Shown: piece after piece, positions 53,555 through 64,000 of the stretch
How the letters are laid out: every line of letters begins with the position of its first letter
Numbering within the stretch: position 1 is the first letter of the stretch
Source of the DNA: Sorex araneus
Lineage: Eukaryota > Chordata > Mammalia > Eulipotyphla > Soricidae
Reading direction: 5' to 3'
DNA length: 64,000 nucleotides
Assembly: GCF_027595985.1 (NCBI RefSeq)
Contig: NC_073306.1
Span: 77,891,977 to 77,955,976, forward strand
Notes under the pieces: generated by a model
What the model was told of the DNA's origin: nothing
What the model saw: only the letters and a program-made list of their open reading frames with translations
Database searches by the model: none
Position numbers and translations under genes: made by a program

Positions 53555-56500
53555 CTAAAAATAAAAAAATGCAGAAAAATTAATTCAAAACTTTTTTTGG
53601 CTCAGAAATGTTTCTTATTTAGCAGTTTTGTCCAACTACCTATCTTACTCCTAAATTTCTTCTTTCTTGCTCAATCATGAAAGGAGATGTTTGAAACAGA
53701 GAAGATCCCCAGTTTGATCTGAATACTGAGATTCCACATACTCTGCATCATCTTTACTAATTTTCAATCTTCCACAGCAGGTGATACCACCCCATCCCCT
53801 GGACTCATTGAAATACAACAGGAATGGATATACTGGGAGCTTCAGGCTACAATGGCAGGGGTGGTGTGTGGGGTGACACTTTCTGTTTGCCAGCTTAATA
53901 GACGTTGATTAGCAGTGGGCTACTGAATAATTTTTTTTTCTGAAAAGGAGGCAATTGGTCAAAACAGTTTAGGAACATCTGCAAATATTCGTAACCAAGT
54001 TAGGTTTAACTTGGATGCTCAACTGACAGATGGACAAGTTGAATATATTCCCGTGTAAAAAGGTCAGGTGAGAGGTAGCACTGGTATGACAGCAATAATT
54101 TTCAGTCCTGAAGGTGATTTTGCAAACACTCAAATAAAGAAATAATGGAAATTCATTCAGTGTTGTAAGAATCTGAAATTAATATGTCTAGATGGGCAAA
54201 GAAAGGATTCTCCCTATGCCACCTATTTATTTTGAGGAGATAATCTAAAGTACAGTAATATAAGAAGATTTGAAACTGTTATGGTTCTGTGATTTAAGTC
54301 TGGACATTTTGATAGTTTATATAAGCACAGATTTACCTCAGGGTCTGTATCTTGTAACAGGCATTTTAGTGATTGGCAGAGATCTGAGTAAAGCAAACTA
54401 TCTGTTCTCATATCAAACCCATATGGTTGTAATTTGTTCACTTGGGCAGTGAACTAAATCATTTGAAATCCTCACAATAACAACAAAAATCCTATTTACA
54501 TTGTCCAAAGGCTTGAGAGTATCATGCCCACTTTGAACTCTACAGAGTAGAATACAAGGACATCTTTTTTAAAAATGCAACTATTTATAGGATTCAGTAT
54601 TTTAATAAATTGTAAGCAGTAAAAGGCAAAATTCTAGCATGAATAACCCCGAGAACTACAGGTTGTTAGTACTAAATGTTTTCCCCTATTTTAAGCGAAC
54701 CAGGACCCACCCAATCAGAGCCCCTGCAATCTCTCTTTCCCACAATACAAAATCACAGCCTTGCCTCCATCGTTTCAGGACAGAGCCTCACCCAGAAATT
54801 TACCCACTGAAATTCTGGGTATCCAGGTCTTTGTGACTGAAATTTCCAAGCTTCCTAGGAGTCAGTATGGGGTACCCTCACCCACTTCCTTATACTTCCA
54901 GAAGCCCCAGCAGTCACGTCCACACCCCAAAGCCATTGCCCACTTAAAAATTTAACTCCAGCTCTACCATCCTGTTAAAACCTCTGGACTCCCTGGAATG
55001 ACATCTCCACACTCTCCAACACTGATAGTCCAATAGTAGCACTATAAATTGGAAGGGATGTAACATAAATGCCAACCCATTTTGACTAATCATACAGCAG
55101 TATAGAATATTTAACATGAGATAATATCTTAGCAAATCCTCATACAAGGACTTAATGTCCCCATAAAATTTTATTCTAAGGAAATAATTTTTGATTCTTC
55201 TGTTAGCTATTTCTTGATAACAAGCAATATGAAATAAATTATTTTGGGCTCGATATTGAGGTAGGCTTGAGGGGTAGATAGGAAAATTGGAGACAATAGT
55301 GGAGGAAAGGTGATAATGATGGTAGTATTGGTGTTGGAATATTGAATGCCTATAAAAACTCATCATTAACAACTTTGCCAAACAAGTGTTTATATAAAGT
55401 GAAGGGGATATTTTATAAAAGTAGGCCTTACCAATGTTATTGGTAATAATACTGGCCTTGCCAATATTATGTACCAAATTATATTGGCCTTACCAATATT
55501 ATGTACCAAAATATATTAGTACATAATATTTTTTAAAGTTTTATAAAAGACAGATCACTCTCACTGTCACTGTCATCCCATTGCTCACTGATTTGTTCGA
55601 GCGGGCACCAGCAACTTCTCCATTATGAGACTTATTGTTACTGTTTTTGGCATATTGAATACACCATGGGTAGCTTGCCAGGCACTGCCATGGGGGCGAG
55701 ATACTCTCGGTAGCTTGCCGGGCTCTCCAAGAGGAACAGAGGAATCGAACTCAGGTCGGCTGCGTGCAAAGCAAACACCCTACCCGCTGTGCTATCTCTC
55801 CAGCCCAAAAGACAGGTAAAGCACGATTATTACCATAATAAGATTCAAATATAAAAGAAAATTTAATCCAATGTTTTTTAGAGTTCAGAGTTGAGAACTT
55901 GCATTTATGTAACCTATGCACATTATGTAAATAAAAATAAACATATTTTCATATTATATTAAAGGGTTTTATTTTTTCTTAAAGGGTTTTATTTAATAGG
56001 TTAAAATCATATAGCAAACAAATTGCCTTTTAGTGATTTATTTTAGTGATCTGTTTACAATTTCTTCAAGTTTTGTTGAAACAATTAATATAAAGTAAAT
56101 GTTTTATGTGCCTAAGGGATAAGTTTGAGAATGGGAGTGATAATAGGAAAATTGGTAGAGGGAAGGTTACATGAGTGGTGTTGAAACACCATTCTAAAAT
56201 GTTTAGAACAACAGAATAGGGGCTGGAGTGATAGCACAGCGGGTAGGGTGTTTGCCTTGCATGTGGCTGACCCCGGTTCAATTCTCAGCGTCCTATATGG
56301 CCTTCCGAGCACCTCTAAAAGTAATTCCTGAGTGCATGACCCTGGAGTAACCCCTGTGCATTGCTGGGTGTCACTCAAAAAGCAAAAAAAACCAAAAACC
56401 AAAAACAAAACAAAAACCAAATCCCATAAACAAAAAACCCAGAACTGTATAATCTGTATAATGAACAACTATATAAATCATTGTACTTTTAATAAAAGCA

Positions 56501-59500
56501 AAGTTTATTAAAGTTCCTGGACGGAAAACTCTCAAGAAGCATAATTTGACCTAGCATAAACATATAAATGTTCTTCTCTCTTTATCCTATCCTGCCCTCA
56601 CCTGCCAAAGCAAAATAGCACAATGTTGTATGAAGAGTAACTTCATGGAAAAAAGAAGGGAGAAAATAGATAATCATGAGACACTAATCATAAATCTCCA
56701 TGAGATTTATGGGACCTGCCTGGGGACCACAATATAGCATGTCTCAGAAGACCAGAGCACAGTAATTCATATTAACCAATGATGTACACCAGACTTCCAC
56801 ATGAAGTGTTTGTAAAATACACACACACACACACACGTACACATATATATACACACTGAAAAGAGAAGACTATACACAAACACATATATACATATATATA
56901 TATATACATATACATATATACTGAAAAGAACCAAAAAAACCACTGTTGGCAGGGACATGTTGAAAAAGAACCCTGTTTATCATTGCTTGAAGGCCATCTG
57001 GCTCAGCTTCTAAGGAAAACAATACAAAAGCTTCTTTTTAAAAATAAGAATAGAGTTTCCATATAACTTTGTCACTCTACTTTCTGGCATCTATCCCAAG
57101 AACACAAAAACATTTATTCGAAAATATGTGTGCATACCTACTTCCACTGCAGCACATAGCATATAGCTAAGATGTGGAAGCAACTCAAATGCCCAGTGAT
57201 AGATCAATGGGTAAAGAATGTGTGGTATATATACATAATGAATTGCTGTGTGGCTATAAGAACATATAAGGCTTTGCAGCTCCCTGCAACTTGGATGACT
57301 TGGGAGAGCATCATATAAACTTGGGAGAAAGACAAATACCATATAATCCCACTCAACTGTGGTACATACAAAAATTAAGCAAGGGAACAGATCATATTAA
57401 ATGACAGTATGATGATGACAAACACTTGGCCCTGAATTTAAAAATTAAGATTTTCACACAGGAATAGAGGAGTTGGGGAAGTGGTGAGGTGAAGAGACAG
57501 AATAGAGGTAATGTAATGACTCTAGACTTCATTCTTAGCACTTTGGTAGTACCCACAATTATGTAATTATAATTGAAAGCCATAATCGAGGTGCAGGAGA
57601 GATATAGTACAGCAGGTAAGGCATTGGCCTTGCATGGGACTGATCTAGAATTGAATCCTTGATAATATGGGTTTCCAGTCACCTTCAGGAGTTACACTTG
57701 AACACAGATCCTGAGTAAGAACTCAGAACACAGAAAGGTATGGCCCAAACACCACGTCCCAGAGAGGAAAAATAAAAGAAAATGTAATTGTAAAATGTAT
57801 TGTAAACATATTACCTAAATATCTATACAATTTCAGCTGTTCTATGCTGCATAAGAAATTTCTACCTAATGCCCAAATTTGAAAAGATAGAATAAAGAAA
57901 GCAAATTGAAAATAGTAAATGATGCTAAAAGATTATCAGGAATACTTCTTTACTACCAGAACAAAAAGAATTAAAAAATTGAAAACTATCATGAAGTTTC
58001 TTTGACATCAGATACATGGCTAGAATTTTTCGGAATCATTTCATAATTCTAGATTTTCTGCTTTCCATCTGAGACTTAAAAAGTATTTTTGAAATATGTG
58101 TGTATATATTTTAAAACAACCCAGAATATTATTTAATGGAACCAATTCCTAGTTCCATTGATATTTTCATAATCATTTTGGCCTCTGTAAAATTTATTTA
58201 CTCCTGTCCATAGTTATTTCCTTTCCTGTACAAATGTTTTGCTTAATTTTTTCCCTTTTATTTCTGTGAGATATAAAATTTGGATGTTACTTTTAGATTG
58301 TTCTTTTTTGATGATAAGCATTTATAGTTGTTTTTTTTTCTCATTTCTTTTTTTTCTTTTTGGGTCACACCTGGCGATGCACAGGGGTTACTTCTGGTTC
58401 TGCACTCAGGAACCACTCCTGGCGGTGCTCAGGGTACCATATGGGATGCTGGGAATCGAACTCGGGGCAGCCGCATGCAAGGCAAACGCCCTACCTGCGC
58501 TGCTATCTCTCCAGCCCCAGAATTTATAGTTGTGAACTTCCCTCTCTGTACTGCTTTTGCTGCATCCCATAAGTTTTGTTATACTGTTATTTCTGTTTTT
58601 CTGTCTCAGGCACTTTTTGATTTTTTTAAATTTTACGAAAAAAATAGAATTTTAAGTACCTAAACCTGAGGCCACAGATGTCCCAGGTGCTGTCCAAAGA
58701 CACAGGCAGGTGTGTGTTTGTAAGTGTGAACATCATTACAACATGCCAGTCGACCAAAAGCTTACTTTTGGTAGACTGGGAAAACCTGTAAAGGCAATTA
58801 GAGGCCGCCCCAAAATCCTCCACCCCTCTCGGAGATCCCAGCAACCTGCTGAGAGTATCTCGTCTGCATGGCAGAGCCTGGCAAGCTACCTGTGGCATAC
58901 TCGATATGCCAAAAACAGTAACAACAATGGTTCTCATTCTCCTGGCCCTGAAAGAGCCCCCAATACGCCATCAGGCTACACTAGTATGGGATAGGTATGA
59001 ATGGAGACATTACTGGCGTCTGCTCGAGCAAACCAATGAACAACAGGATGACAGTGATACAGTGATGAAAAGAATAAAACAATGAAAGAGAGAAGGCTCT
59101 TTATCTTTTCTCTGATCCTGTAAGTGTATGTAGAATTGAACAGGCCCAGTTCTCCAAGGCCCAGACAGATTTACCTTCAGTTTATGTTGCAACATTTTGC
59201 TGTATGTTTGCAGAAGGTTTTCTCTTTCTTGAGCAAACTTTTGTTCCAGTTGAACTATGTTTTCCTGGAGAGTCTTCTTTTCTGCTTCCATCAGTTGCTG
59301 CTGCTCTTGTTGCTTCTGTTTGAACAGCTCATGCTCCTTCTCAGTATTCTCCCTCCTAGTCCGCTCCTCTAGTCCAAGAAGTTTTAGAGAAGGGGTAAAA
59401 TTTAGTGAGGAATCATCTCTACATTCCAGAGCTCATAAGTCAAACCATAGAGGAGCGGGAGCTGGTTAATCTCTGCATTTCTGCCCCCTCCTGCTATTTG

Positions 59501-62500
59501 AGAATATGACAAGAAAGGCCCCCTCTGACAGAGGTACACTCATGACTCCTCCTGAGTTCAGATTTAGTAGAGTATATTTTGCACTAGAAAGGAAAGTCTT
59601 TGCAGGAAGTCCTTTCTACCCAGTTTGTAGAAGGGCACTGCAGCAACATACTCTACCCATGGTGTGCTAAGCCCAGCTTGGTACCTGCTAAGACTTTTTC
59701 CCCTTCAGTGAGGGCTGTGTCTGACTGCAGGATTGATTTTTCCACTGCTTCCTGTGACTTCAAGAAGTTCTGGAAGACCTCATTTGACTGAAACAAAACA
59801 GAAAGAGCAAAGAATTTCAATTTCAACTAACATTATGTTTATGTACATATTTTCCAAATTTAAAAAATAAGTAGCCACGAGAGTGATGGACAGCATATAG
59901 GGTATTTTCCTTGCACATGCCCGAACTTCGCTTGATACCGCATCCCAATTGGTACCCTGAGCACCATCATGAGTAATTACTGAGTGTAGAGCCAGGAATA
60001 ATCCAAGCGCATCACCAGGTGTGCCCCCTCCCACCAAATTATGTACAATCTTCTTACTAAGTCCAACCTCCTTGACAAAAGTCTTCTACTTCAAGTCTTT
60101 CTACCAGTGACACTTCTTTCTACCATCTTAGAAAAATAGTGGAAGTGGAGAGTTCATGTCATAATATCCACCAACCCCCGACTGTCATATTTGAAATTTA
60201 TATTATGTTCCTCTTTATTCTAATCCGTAGAATCTTTACAGTTTCCTGATTCCTCACCTTCACTCCTTTTCTGGACACCTGCATATAGTCCTGCTTAATT
60301 CTTTCCATTATTTTCATGTAACGTGTGTGCCCTCCAGAAACAAAGAAAGCTCCTGCTGAAATACTTTCCATCAAGGCCTTTGAAAGCTGCTCAATGATAG
60401 CCTGGCAGTATTTAACAGATGCCTTTTCATTCTGCAGCAAAAATTCTTTCCTTTTATCGTGTAGGATTTCCTGCAATTATAGACGATGTCATGAGAAGAA
60501 GGGACAGTGTCAATAAAATTGCAAATAACCTACTAGGAGGATATGTCTAGCAATAGTCCTCTAAAGTAAAGCCTGAAGATAGGGAAAGAATCTCAACAAA
60601 GGGAAAGCAAAAGTTTTCAATGACTCTCAACTTTACAAGCTCTCTACAGGACTTTAGGGAAGTTTTTCACTTTCTAGATCTCTGGTGCCTCAACAAAATA
60701 TTGGATTTGTATTGTCAAACTTCTTGATCCTTTGCAGTGGTAGCATTTGATTTTTCTATCAATAATAATACAGCAGAGACCATACTAAGAGAAAAATGGT
60801 ATGGGAGAAAGTTTAACAGGATATTTTTGTTTTGGAATGAGTATATATCCAGAGGAAAATATATCAGCTCAGGAATGACTTTTTTCTTTTTTTTTCTTTT
60901 TGGGTCATACCCAGTGATACACAGGGGTTACTCCTGGCTCTCCACTCAGGAATTACTCCTGGCGGCACTCAGGGAGACCATATGGGATGCTGGGAATCAA
61001 ACCTGTGTTAGTCGAGTACAAGGCAAAAGCCCTACACGCTATGCTATTGCTCCAGCCCCAGGAATGACTTTTCTTCTTCTGTGCATACCAGGATCTTGTC
61101 TAATAATTTCCTTCAGAAGGGTGTCTGACATGATTTTGCTACAAAGATCAAAGAATATTTTAAACAAAGAGACATATTTTTAGGAGGAAAAGATTAAGAC
61201 AATGTAGTACTCTGAAGCTCTGGATCTCAAGAGATCCAACTACCTTGCCCATGACTGAGACTTGAGGTCAATAAAGGCACATATGTGTTTCATTAGTCAA
61301 GGGAATGGATAACAACACAGTGCAAAATTACCACCAGTTCCTTCTGAAACTCTTGTTTTTCATCCTTGAAGGAATGCTTCATGAAAATTACAATGGCCTC
61401 CTTCTCGAAGGTTGCATGCATGTCCAGCAGCTCCTGGACCGTCTCTGTTGGAAATTTTACTTTCTGGGTCATTTGTTCACTGTAGAGATCAGATGCCATC
61501 TTCACTGCCGCTGAGTTCTCAATCTGAGCTAGTGTTGCCACTGCATTCTCTAAACAAGGAACTGTTCCACTGCTGATGGTGTCTACGTAGGTCACCACCA
61601 GAGTAGACAGACCTAAATAAGCAAATGATGCAGGAAATTGAAGAGATGAATATCAAGCTATCACTCAATGGGTTATAATATTCAGAACTGGAATTCAGAG
61701 GATTCTGTCCTAAAAATTAGTGAATGAGCTGGGAATTTTACAAATTATTGATTATCATTGAACAGGAATCAAGATTTGGACACTACATTTCTAATCATTT
61801 AGCACACAAACATTTTTATCATTTAACAAGCAAACAGGTATTCCTAATTTTCTTCACTTCTGTTTTCATATTGACATTTCTTGGGGGTGGGACATTATGA
61901 AATCTTTGTTTCTTAAAATATTACTTTCATCCAAAATATTAAGGTATATCTGGTAAATATTTTCCATTAAGAATTTAAAAGCAGCATATAACAAACACTT
62001 AGAATGAATTACTTTTATAAAAATTCCGAAATTTTAAACACATTTCTGAAGAATTGAAACTTGATAGTTATTTTTGGATTCATCAAAACATCTGCATTCT
62101 TCTTCAAAGAATCCTTTAGTGTAAAAGCTCTTTTTGAAAGCCAGTATATGTTTTTCACATCTGATTACCAAGTTTCGCATTAGTTTAAGAAGCTTTGAAT
62201 GAGTGAAAACTACAGCGATGTGACATAGTTTACCATTTAAAAAGTTGTTACAAATCTCAAAGGTGTGATAAATATAAACTATGCATATTTGTTCAATTAG
62301 TAGGAATCTCCATAGATTCAGATTTCCTTATAAAATAAAAATGTTCTAAATACATTATGAAGCGTGTTCTCCACATGTTGGATCCTACACAGATGAAAAA
62401 AGAAGACTCACGTTTTCCTGTGACAATGACTCCCTCTTTGAGCGTCTTGATTCTTGCATTGGTGAATATATAAGAACAGAATTTTTTGGTTTGTTCCAGG

Positions 62501-62657
62501 AACTGGGGATCCAATTGGTTTTCAGGTACATTCTCAATATTGGCCAGAAGATCTTTGTCATGTACTGGCCAATTAAAGACAAAACACTTCCTTTTTGGAA
62601 AGAAATGCCTAGTACACTCTCTGGTAGAATTGGATTTTTCAATTTGGGGGTTTCTGC
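53327..62657 (-). CDS. GBP6: Guanylate-binding protein, GBP6-like (exons 6-11, 5' part outside window)
   Basis: Six exons join in phase to 420 codons plus stop. They cover the end of the GTPase domain, the helical middle domain and the C-terminal helix. The sequence fits the GBP4/6/7 group, which lacks a CaaX box: 'DKDLLANIEN', 'LKEGVIVTG' and the end 'GMKSLFRNF' are closest to GBP6 as I recall it. GBP4 or GBP7 cannot be excluded without a tree. Exon lengths (246, 281, 213, 103, 194 nt, then 228 nt to the stop) match the family plan. Exons 1-5, with all GTP-binding motifs, must lie beyond 64,000. The gene is in tandem with, and upstream of, GBP5 on the same strand. Intron 10 is long (5.6 kb) and filled with SINEs and L1 debris. 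No frameshift or stop is seen, so the gene appears functional. Confidence 0.9.
53560..55105. other. GBP6-like intron 10, 3' part, nothing recognised
   Basis: This is unique-looking intronic sequence. The open frames within it are short and lack splice context or family resemblance. Confidence 0.4.
55110..55420 (+). repeat. Unclassified interspersed repeat, copy 2
   Basis: It shares the ordered words of 560-890: 'ataacaagcaat', 'ggagacaatagtggagg', 'ttggaatattgaat' and 'gtgtttatataaag'. It lies in GBP6-like intron 10. Confidence 0.45.
55554..55806 (-). repeat. SOR-type SINE (body B), antisense, 9-bp target duplication
   Basis: It is full length from 'cactgtcatcccattgctc' to 'ctgtgctatctctccagccc'. 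Perfect 'aaaagacag' copies flank it (55,545-55,553 and 55,807-55,815). It has few substitutions, so it is relatively young. Confidence 0.94.
56060..56215 (+). repeat. Unclassified interspersed repeat, copy 3 (partial)
   Basis: 'ggataagtttgagaatgggag', 'ggaaaattggtagaggg' and 'gtgttgaaacaccattc' resemble the middle of copy 2. Similarity is weak. Confidence 0.35.
56220..56390 (+). repeat. SOR-type SINE (body A), sense, full length
   Basis: It has the head 'ggggctggagtgatagcaca', 'ccccggttcaattctcag' and 'taacccctgtgcattgctgg', ending in an extended CA-AAA-rich tail (56,380-56,440). Confidence 0.93.
56818..56922. repeat. (CA)n and (TA)n microsatellites
   Basis: A (CA)n run at 56,819-56,836 and TA/CATA-rich runs at 56,842-56,922 are separated by 'ctgaaaagagaagac', whose 'ctgaaaag' recurs at 56,920. 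Confidence 0.85.
56960..57480 (+). mobile_element. Old L1 3' ORF2 fragment, sense
   Basis: 'atctatcccaagaacacaaa', 'gtggaagcaactcaaatgcc', 'atcaatgggtaaagaatgtg' and 'accatataatcccactcaa' are sense ORF2 landmarks. It is broken by many stops. It lies in GBP6-like intron 10. Confidence 0.75.
57592..57768 (+). repeat. Old SOR-type SINE (body A), sense
   Basis: 'ggtgcaggagagatatagta' and 'aacacagatcctgagtaag' mark a diverged copy. Confidence 0.7.
57770..58319. other. GBP6-like intron 10, nothing recognised
   Basis: AT-rich intronic DNA without a supported feature. Confidence 0.35.
58332..58521 (-). repeat. SOR-type SINE (body A), antisense, 12-bp target duplication
   Basis: It runs from a T-rich start to 'gctgctatctctccagcccc'. 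Perfect 'atttatagttgt' copies lie at 58,320-58,331 and 58,522-58,533. Confidence 0.94.
58795..59066 (+). repeat. SOR-type SINE (type C with internal insert), sense
   Basis: The body 'ggcaagctacctgtggcata' and 'gccaaaaacagtaacaacaa' is followed by an insert ('cctggccctgaaagagcc', 'atcaggctacactagta') before the B tail ('gagacattactggcgtct'). The tRNA-like head is absent. The insert is shared with 38.9 kb and with the composite elements. It ends about 109 nt from the GBP6-like exon 10 donor. Confidence 0.78.
59175..59368 (-). CDS. GBP6: GBP6-like exon 10
   Basis: This 194-nt exon has acceptor TTCTTGGACTAG and donor CTGAAG|GTAAAT. It encodes a Gln/Glu/Lys-rich coiled helix ('KQKQQEQQQLMEAEKKTLQE'). 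Confidence 0.92.
59685..59787 (-). CDS. GBP6: GBP6-like exon 9
   Basis: This 103-nt exon has acceptor TTTTGTTTCAG and donor GCAG|GTACCA. It encodes 'SNEVFQNFLKSQEAVEKSIL' and 'ALTEGEKVLA', the usual exon 9 pattern. Confidence 0.92.
59877..60035 (+). repeat. Old SOR-type SINE (body A), sense
   Basis: 'attggtaccctgagcaccat' and 'gagtgtagagccaggaataa' identify a diverged copy in GBP6-like intron 8. Confidence 0.75.
60258..60470 (-). CDS. GBP6: GBP6-like exon 8
   Basis: This 213-nt exon has acceptor CTATAATTGCAG and donor GTGAAG|GTGAGG. It encodes 'KRKEFLLQNEKASVKYCQA', 'LMESISAGAFFVSGGH' and 'QVSRKGVK'. Confidence 0.93.
60884..61058 (-). repeat. SOR-type SINE (body A), antisense, 14-bp target duplication
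   Basis: It runs from a T-rich start through 'tggctctccactcaggaat' to 'atgctattgctccagcccc'. Perfect 'caggaatgactttt' copies lie at 60,870-60,883 and 61,059-61,072, in GBP6-like intron 7. Confidence 0.94.
61332..61612 (-). CDS. GBP6: GBP6-like exon 7
   Basis: This 281-nt exon has acceptor TTGCTTATTTAG and donor CTGGTG|GTAATT. It encodes 'TLVVTYVDTISSGTVPCLEN', 'LAQIENSAAVK' and 'VQELLDMHATFEKEA'. Confidence 0.93.
62412..62657 (-). CDS. GBP6: GBP6-like exon 6
   Basis: This 246-nt exon has acceptor TTCTTTAG and donor AAAC|GTGAGT. It encodes '[19 protein letters not shown]' and 'KFCSYIFTNARIKTLKEG'. The entering phase (GC after an upstream G) fits the conserved exon 5/6 junction. Confidence 0.92.
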
Positions 62658-64000
62658 CTAAAGAAGAAGAATTATGCATATTTCAGTAAGAATAGTCTAG
62701 GGACAATTGAGCTGAACATTTCTCATGCAGTCATACATTTTTTTATCCTGCCACCTATATGCTGATAAATCCTTGAATATAGACATTCAATATTTCTTTA
62801 TATGGATAATGTGTACCAATAAGATGACTATAAAGAGAAGTTTGAGGATACATCTGATTCAGGTAAAGGAAACCTAAGGTTGGTCATCCAAACCTCTATA
62901 TGCTAGGTTAGTTTGTCTATGAGACGCTGAAAGAACCAATGGCATAAAGGAAAAGTCAGATGTAGCTTTTAATCTAATTGATCCTATGAGTATTAAGTTT
63001 TGGCTCAAAAACAAAACACAAAGAAGGATGCTGAAGCAATATTCTGAATGTTACTAAAAACATACTGGCTATTTAAAAAAATAGTTTGATGCCTAAAACC
63101 AATAAATGCAATATTGTTTTTTTGAAAATCTCCTGCTTTTGAAATAGGGGCAACAAATGTCACTAAAATGTCATTTTCCCTCTGTGCGATAGAAAATAGA
63201 GCTAACCTTACAGTGTTGCTCTTCTCTTAGTTGATTTCAGAAAAAGTATAAATAGAACCGTTAAAATAATATGAAAAAATTAGAATTGAAATAAAGGTTT
63301 CATGAAATATATCTTCATGTAAATATGATCCATTAAATAATGGGATTTATTACTTTAATAATGTGTCATTTATCTTAATTTTTAATGCAGCTTTAAATAT
63401 CATAATAACTTCATTACATTAAATACTTTTTACTAGAACCTTATTAAATAAGTGGATTTATTATCTTTTAAGAATAGAATTGTGCAATATTTTCGAAGAG
63501 AAGCACATGACACAAAATATAAGGAGGGCCAGAGCAATGGTGCAGCAGCTAGGATGCATGCCTTGCAAGCAGTTGGCTCAGGTTTGAACCCTGCCACCCC
63601 ATATGTATTCATGGACCCGATAGGAATGTTCTATGAGTACACACAGCCAGGAATAAATCTAAGTACCATTGGGTGTGACCCCAAAACAAAACAAAAAACC
63701 ATGTAAGAATACAATAATTATCAGAAATATTAAAAATATGTATCTTGCAGATATTTTTCAGTATAAAGTTATTTTGAAAGTGATACTACATCAACATGAA
63801 AATCTTATTTTCCTCTTTGAGACATATATGTGTACAGACTTTTATTACTTCAACTGTAATTTTAATGTCTGGCAAGGTTTTTGTCAGTGTTTTTCCACAA
63901 GAAAGACAGAAAACAAAAGTCTTGGTCTTTAGAAACAGTACACATTGTTATCTAAATATCAAATTTTAAAACATGTAGGAAAGAAATAAGTTTTGAGTTG
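62658..64000. other. GBP6-like intron 5 (part) to the window edge
   Basis: Exon 5 of the GBP6-like gene is not present, so intron 5 is at least 1.34 kb. Apart from one SINE at 63,527-63,700 the DNA is AT-rich with no recognisable feature. Confidence 0.6.
63527..63700 (+). repeat. Old SOR-type SINE (body A), sense
   Basis: 'gggccagagcaatggtgcag', 'caggtttgaaccctgccac' and 'gccaggaataaatctaag', with the tail 'ccccaaaacaaaacaaaaaa', mark an intact but diverged copy. Confidence 0.85.

Overview
This window is mammalian nuclear DNA with no bacterial or phage content. Genes are split into GT-AG exons, L1 retrotransposons abound, and one tRNA-derived SINE family recurs more than 25 times. That SINE (head like 'ggctggagcgatagcacagc', B-box-like 'gggttcgattcc') matches my recollection of the SOR SINEs of shrews, so I infer a soricid shrew, most likely Sorex. 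This rests on memory of the repeat, not on a search.

The backbone is part of an interferon-inducible guanylate-binding protein (GBP) cluster, with both genes on the minus strand. Gene 1 (14,222-28,553) can be assembled exon by exon into a complete open frame of 591 codons. It has every GTPase motif and ends in a CaaX box (CILQ), and its sequence is closest to GBP5. Gene 2 (53,327 to 62,657, continuing past the right edge) has exons 6-11 of a GBP of the GBP4/6/7 group, closest to GBP6, with no CaaX box. All exon lengths agree with the conserved GBP exon plan and every phase matches. Both products would be cytoplasmic large GTPases of cell-autonomous immunity.

Left flank (1-14.2 kb): a class II (betaretrovirus/HERV-K-like) endogenous provirus at 2,271-9,621 with two LTRs, a tRNA-Lys3-type primer site, broken pol and env, and a polypurine tract. 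It is followed by old L1 and SINE debris. The SINE just beyond the stop codon of gene 1 has its 5' half inverted.

Middle (28.6-53.3 kb): an intergenic region with candidate ISREs upstream of gene 1, a 36-bp fragment of U2 snRNA between 18-bp target duplications, nested L1/SINE insertions, a perfect 66-bp dispersed duplication, AT-rich palindromes, and a large antisense L1 graveyard (42.2-49.2 kb).

The most novel item is a composite retroelement of about 570-640 bp. It joins a GC-rich 5' module to a SOR-type tail, is present twice (23,429-23,997 and about 39,156-39,796), and one copy has a perfect 11-bp target duplication around the whole unit. The change in the GBP5 prenylation signal is the most interesting protein-level observation.
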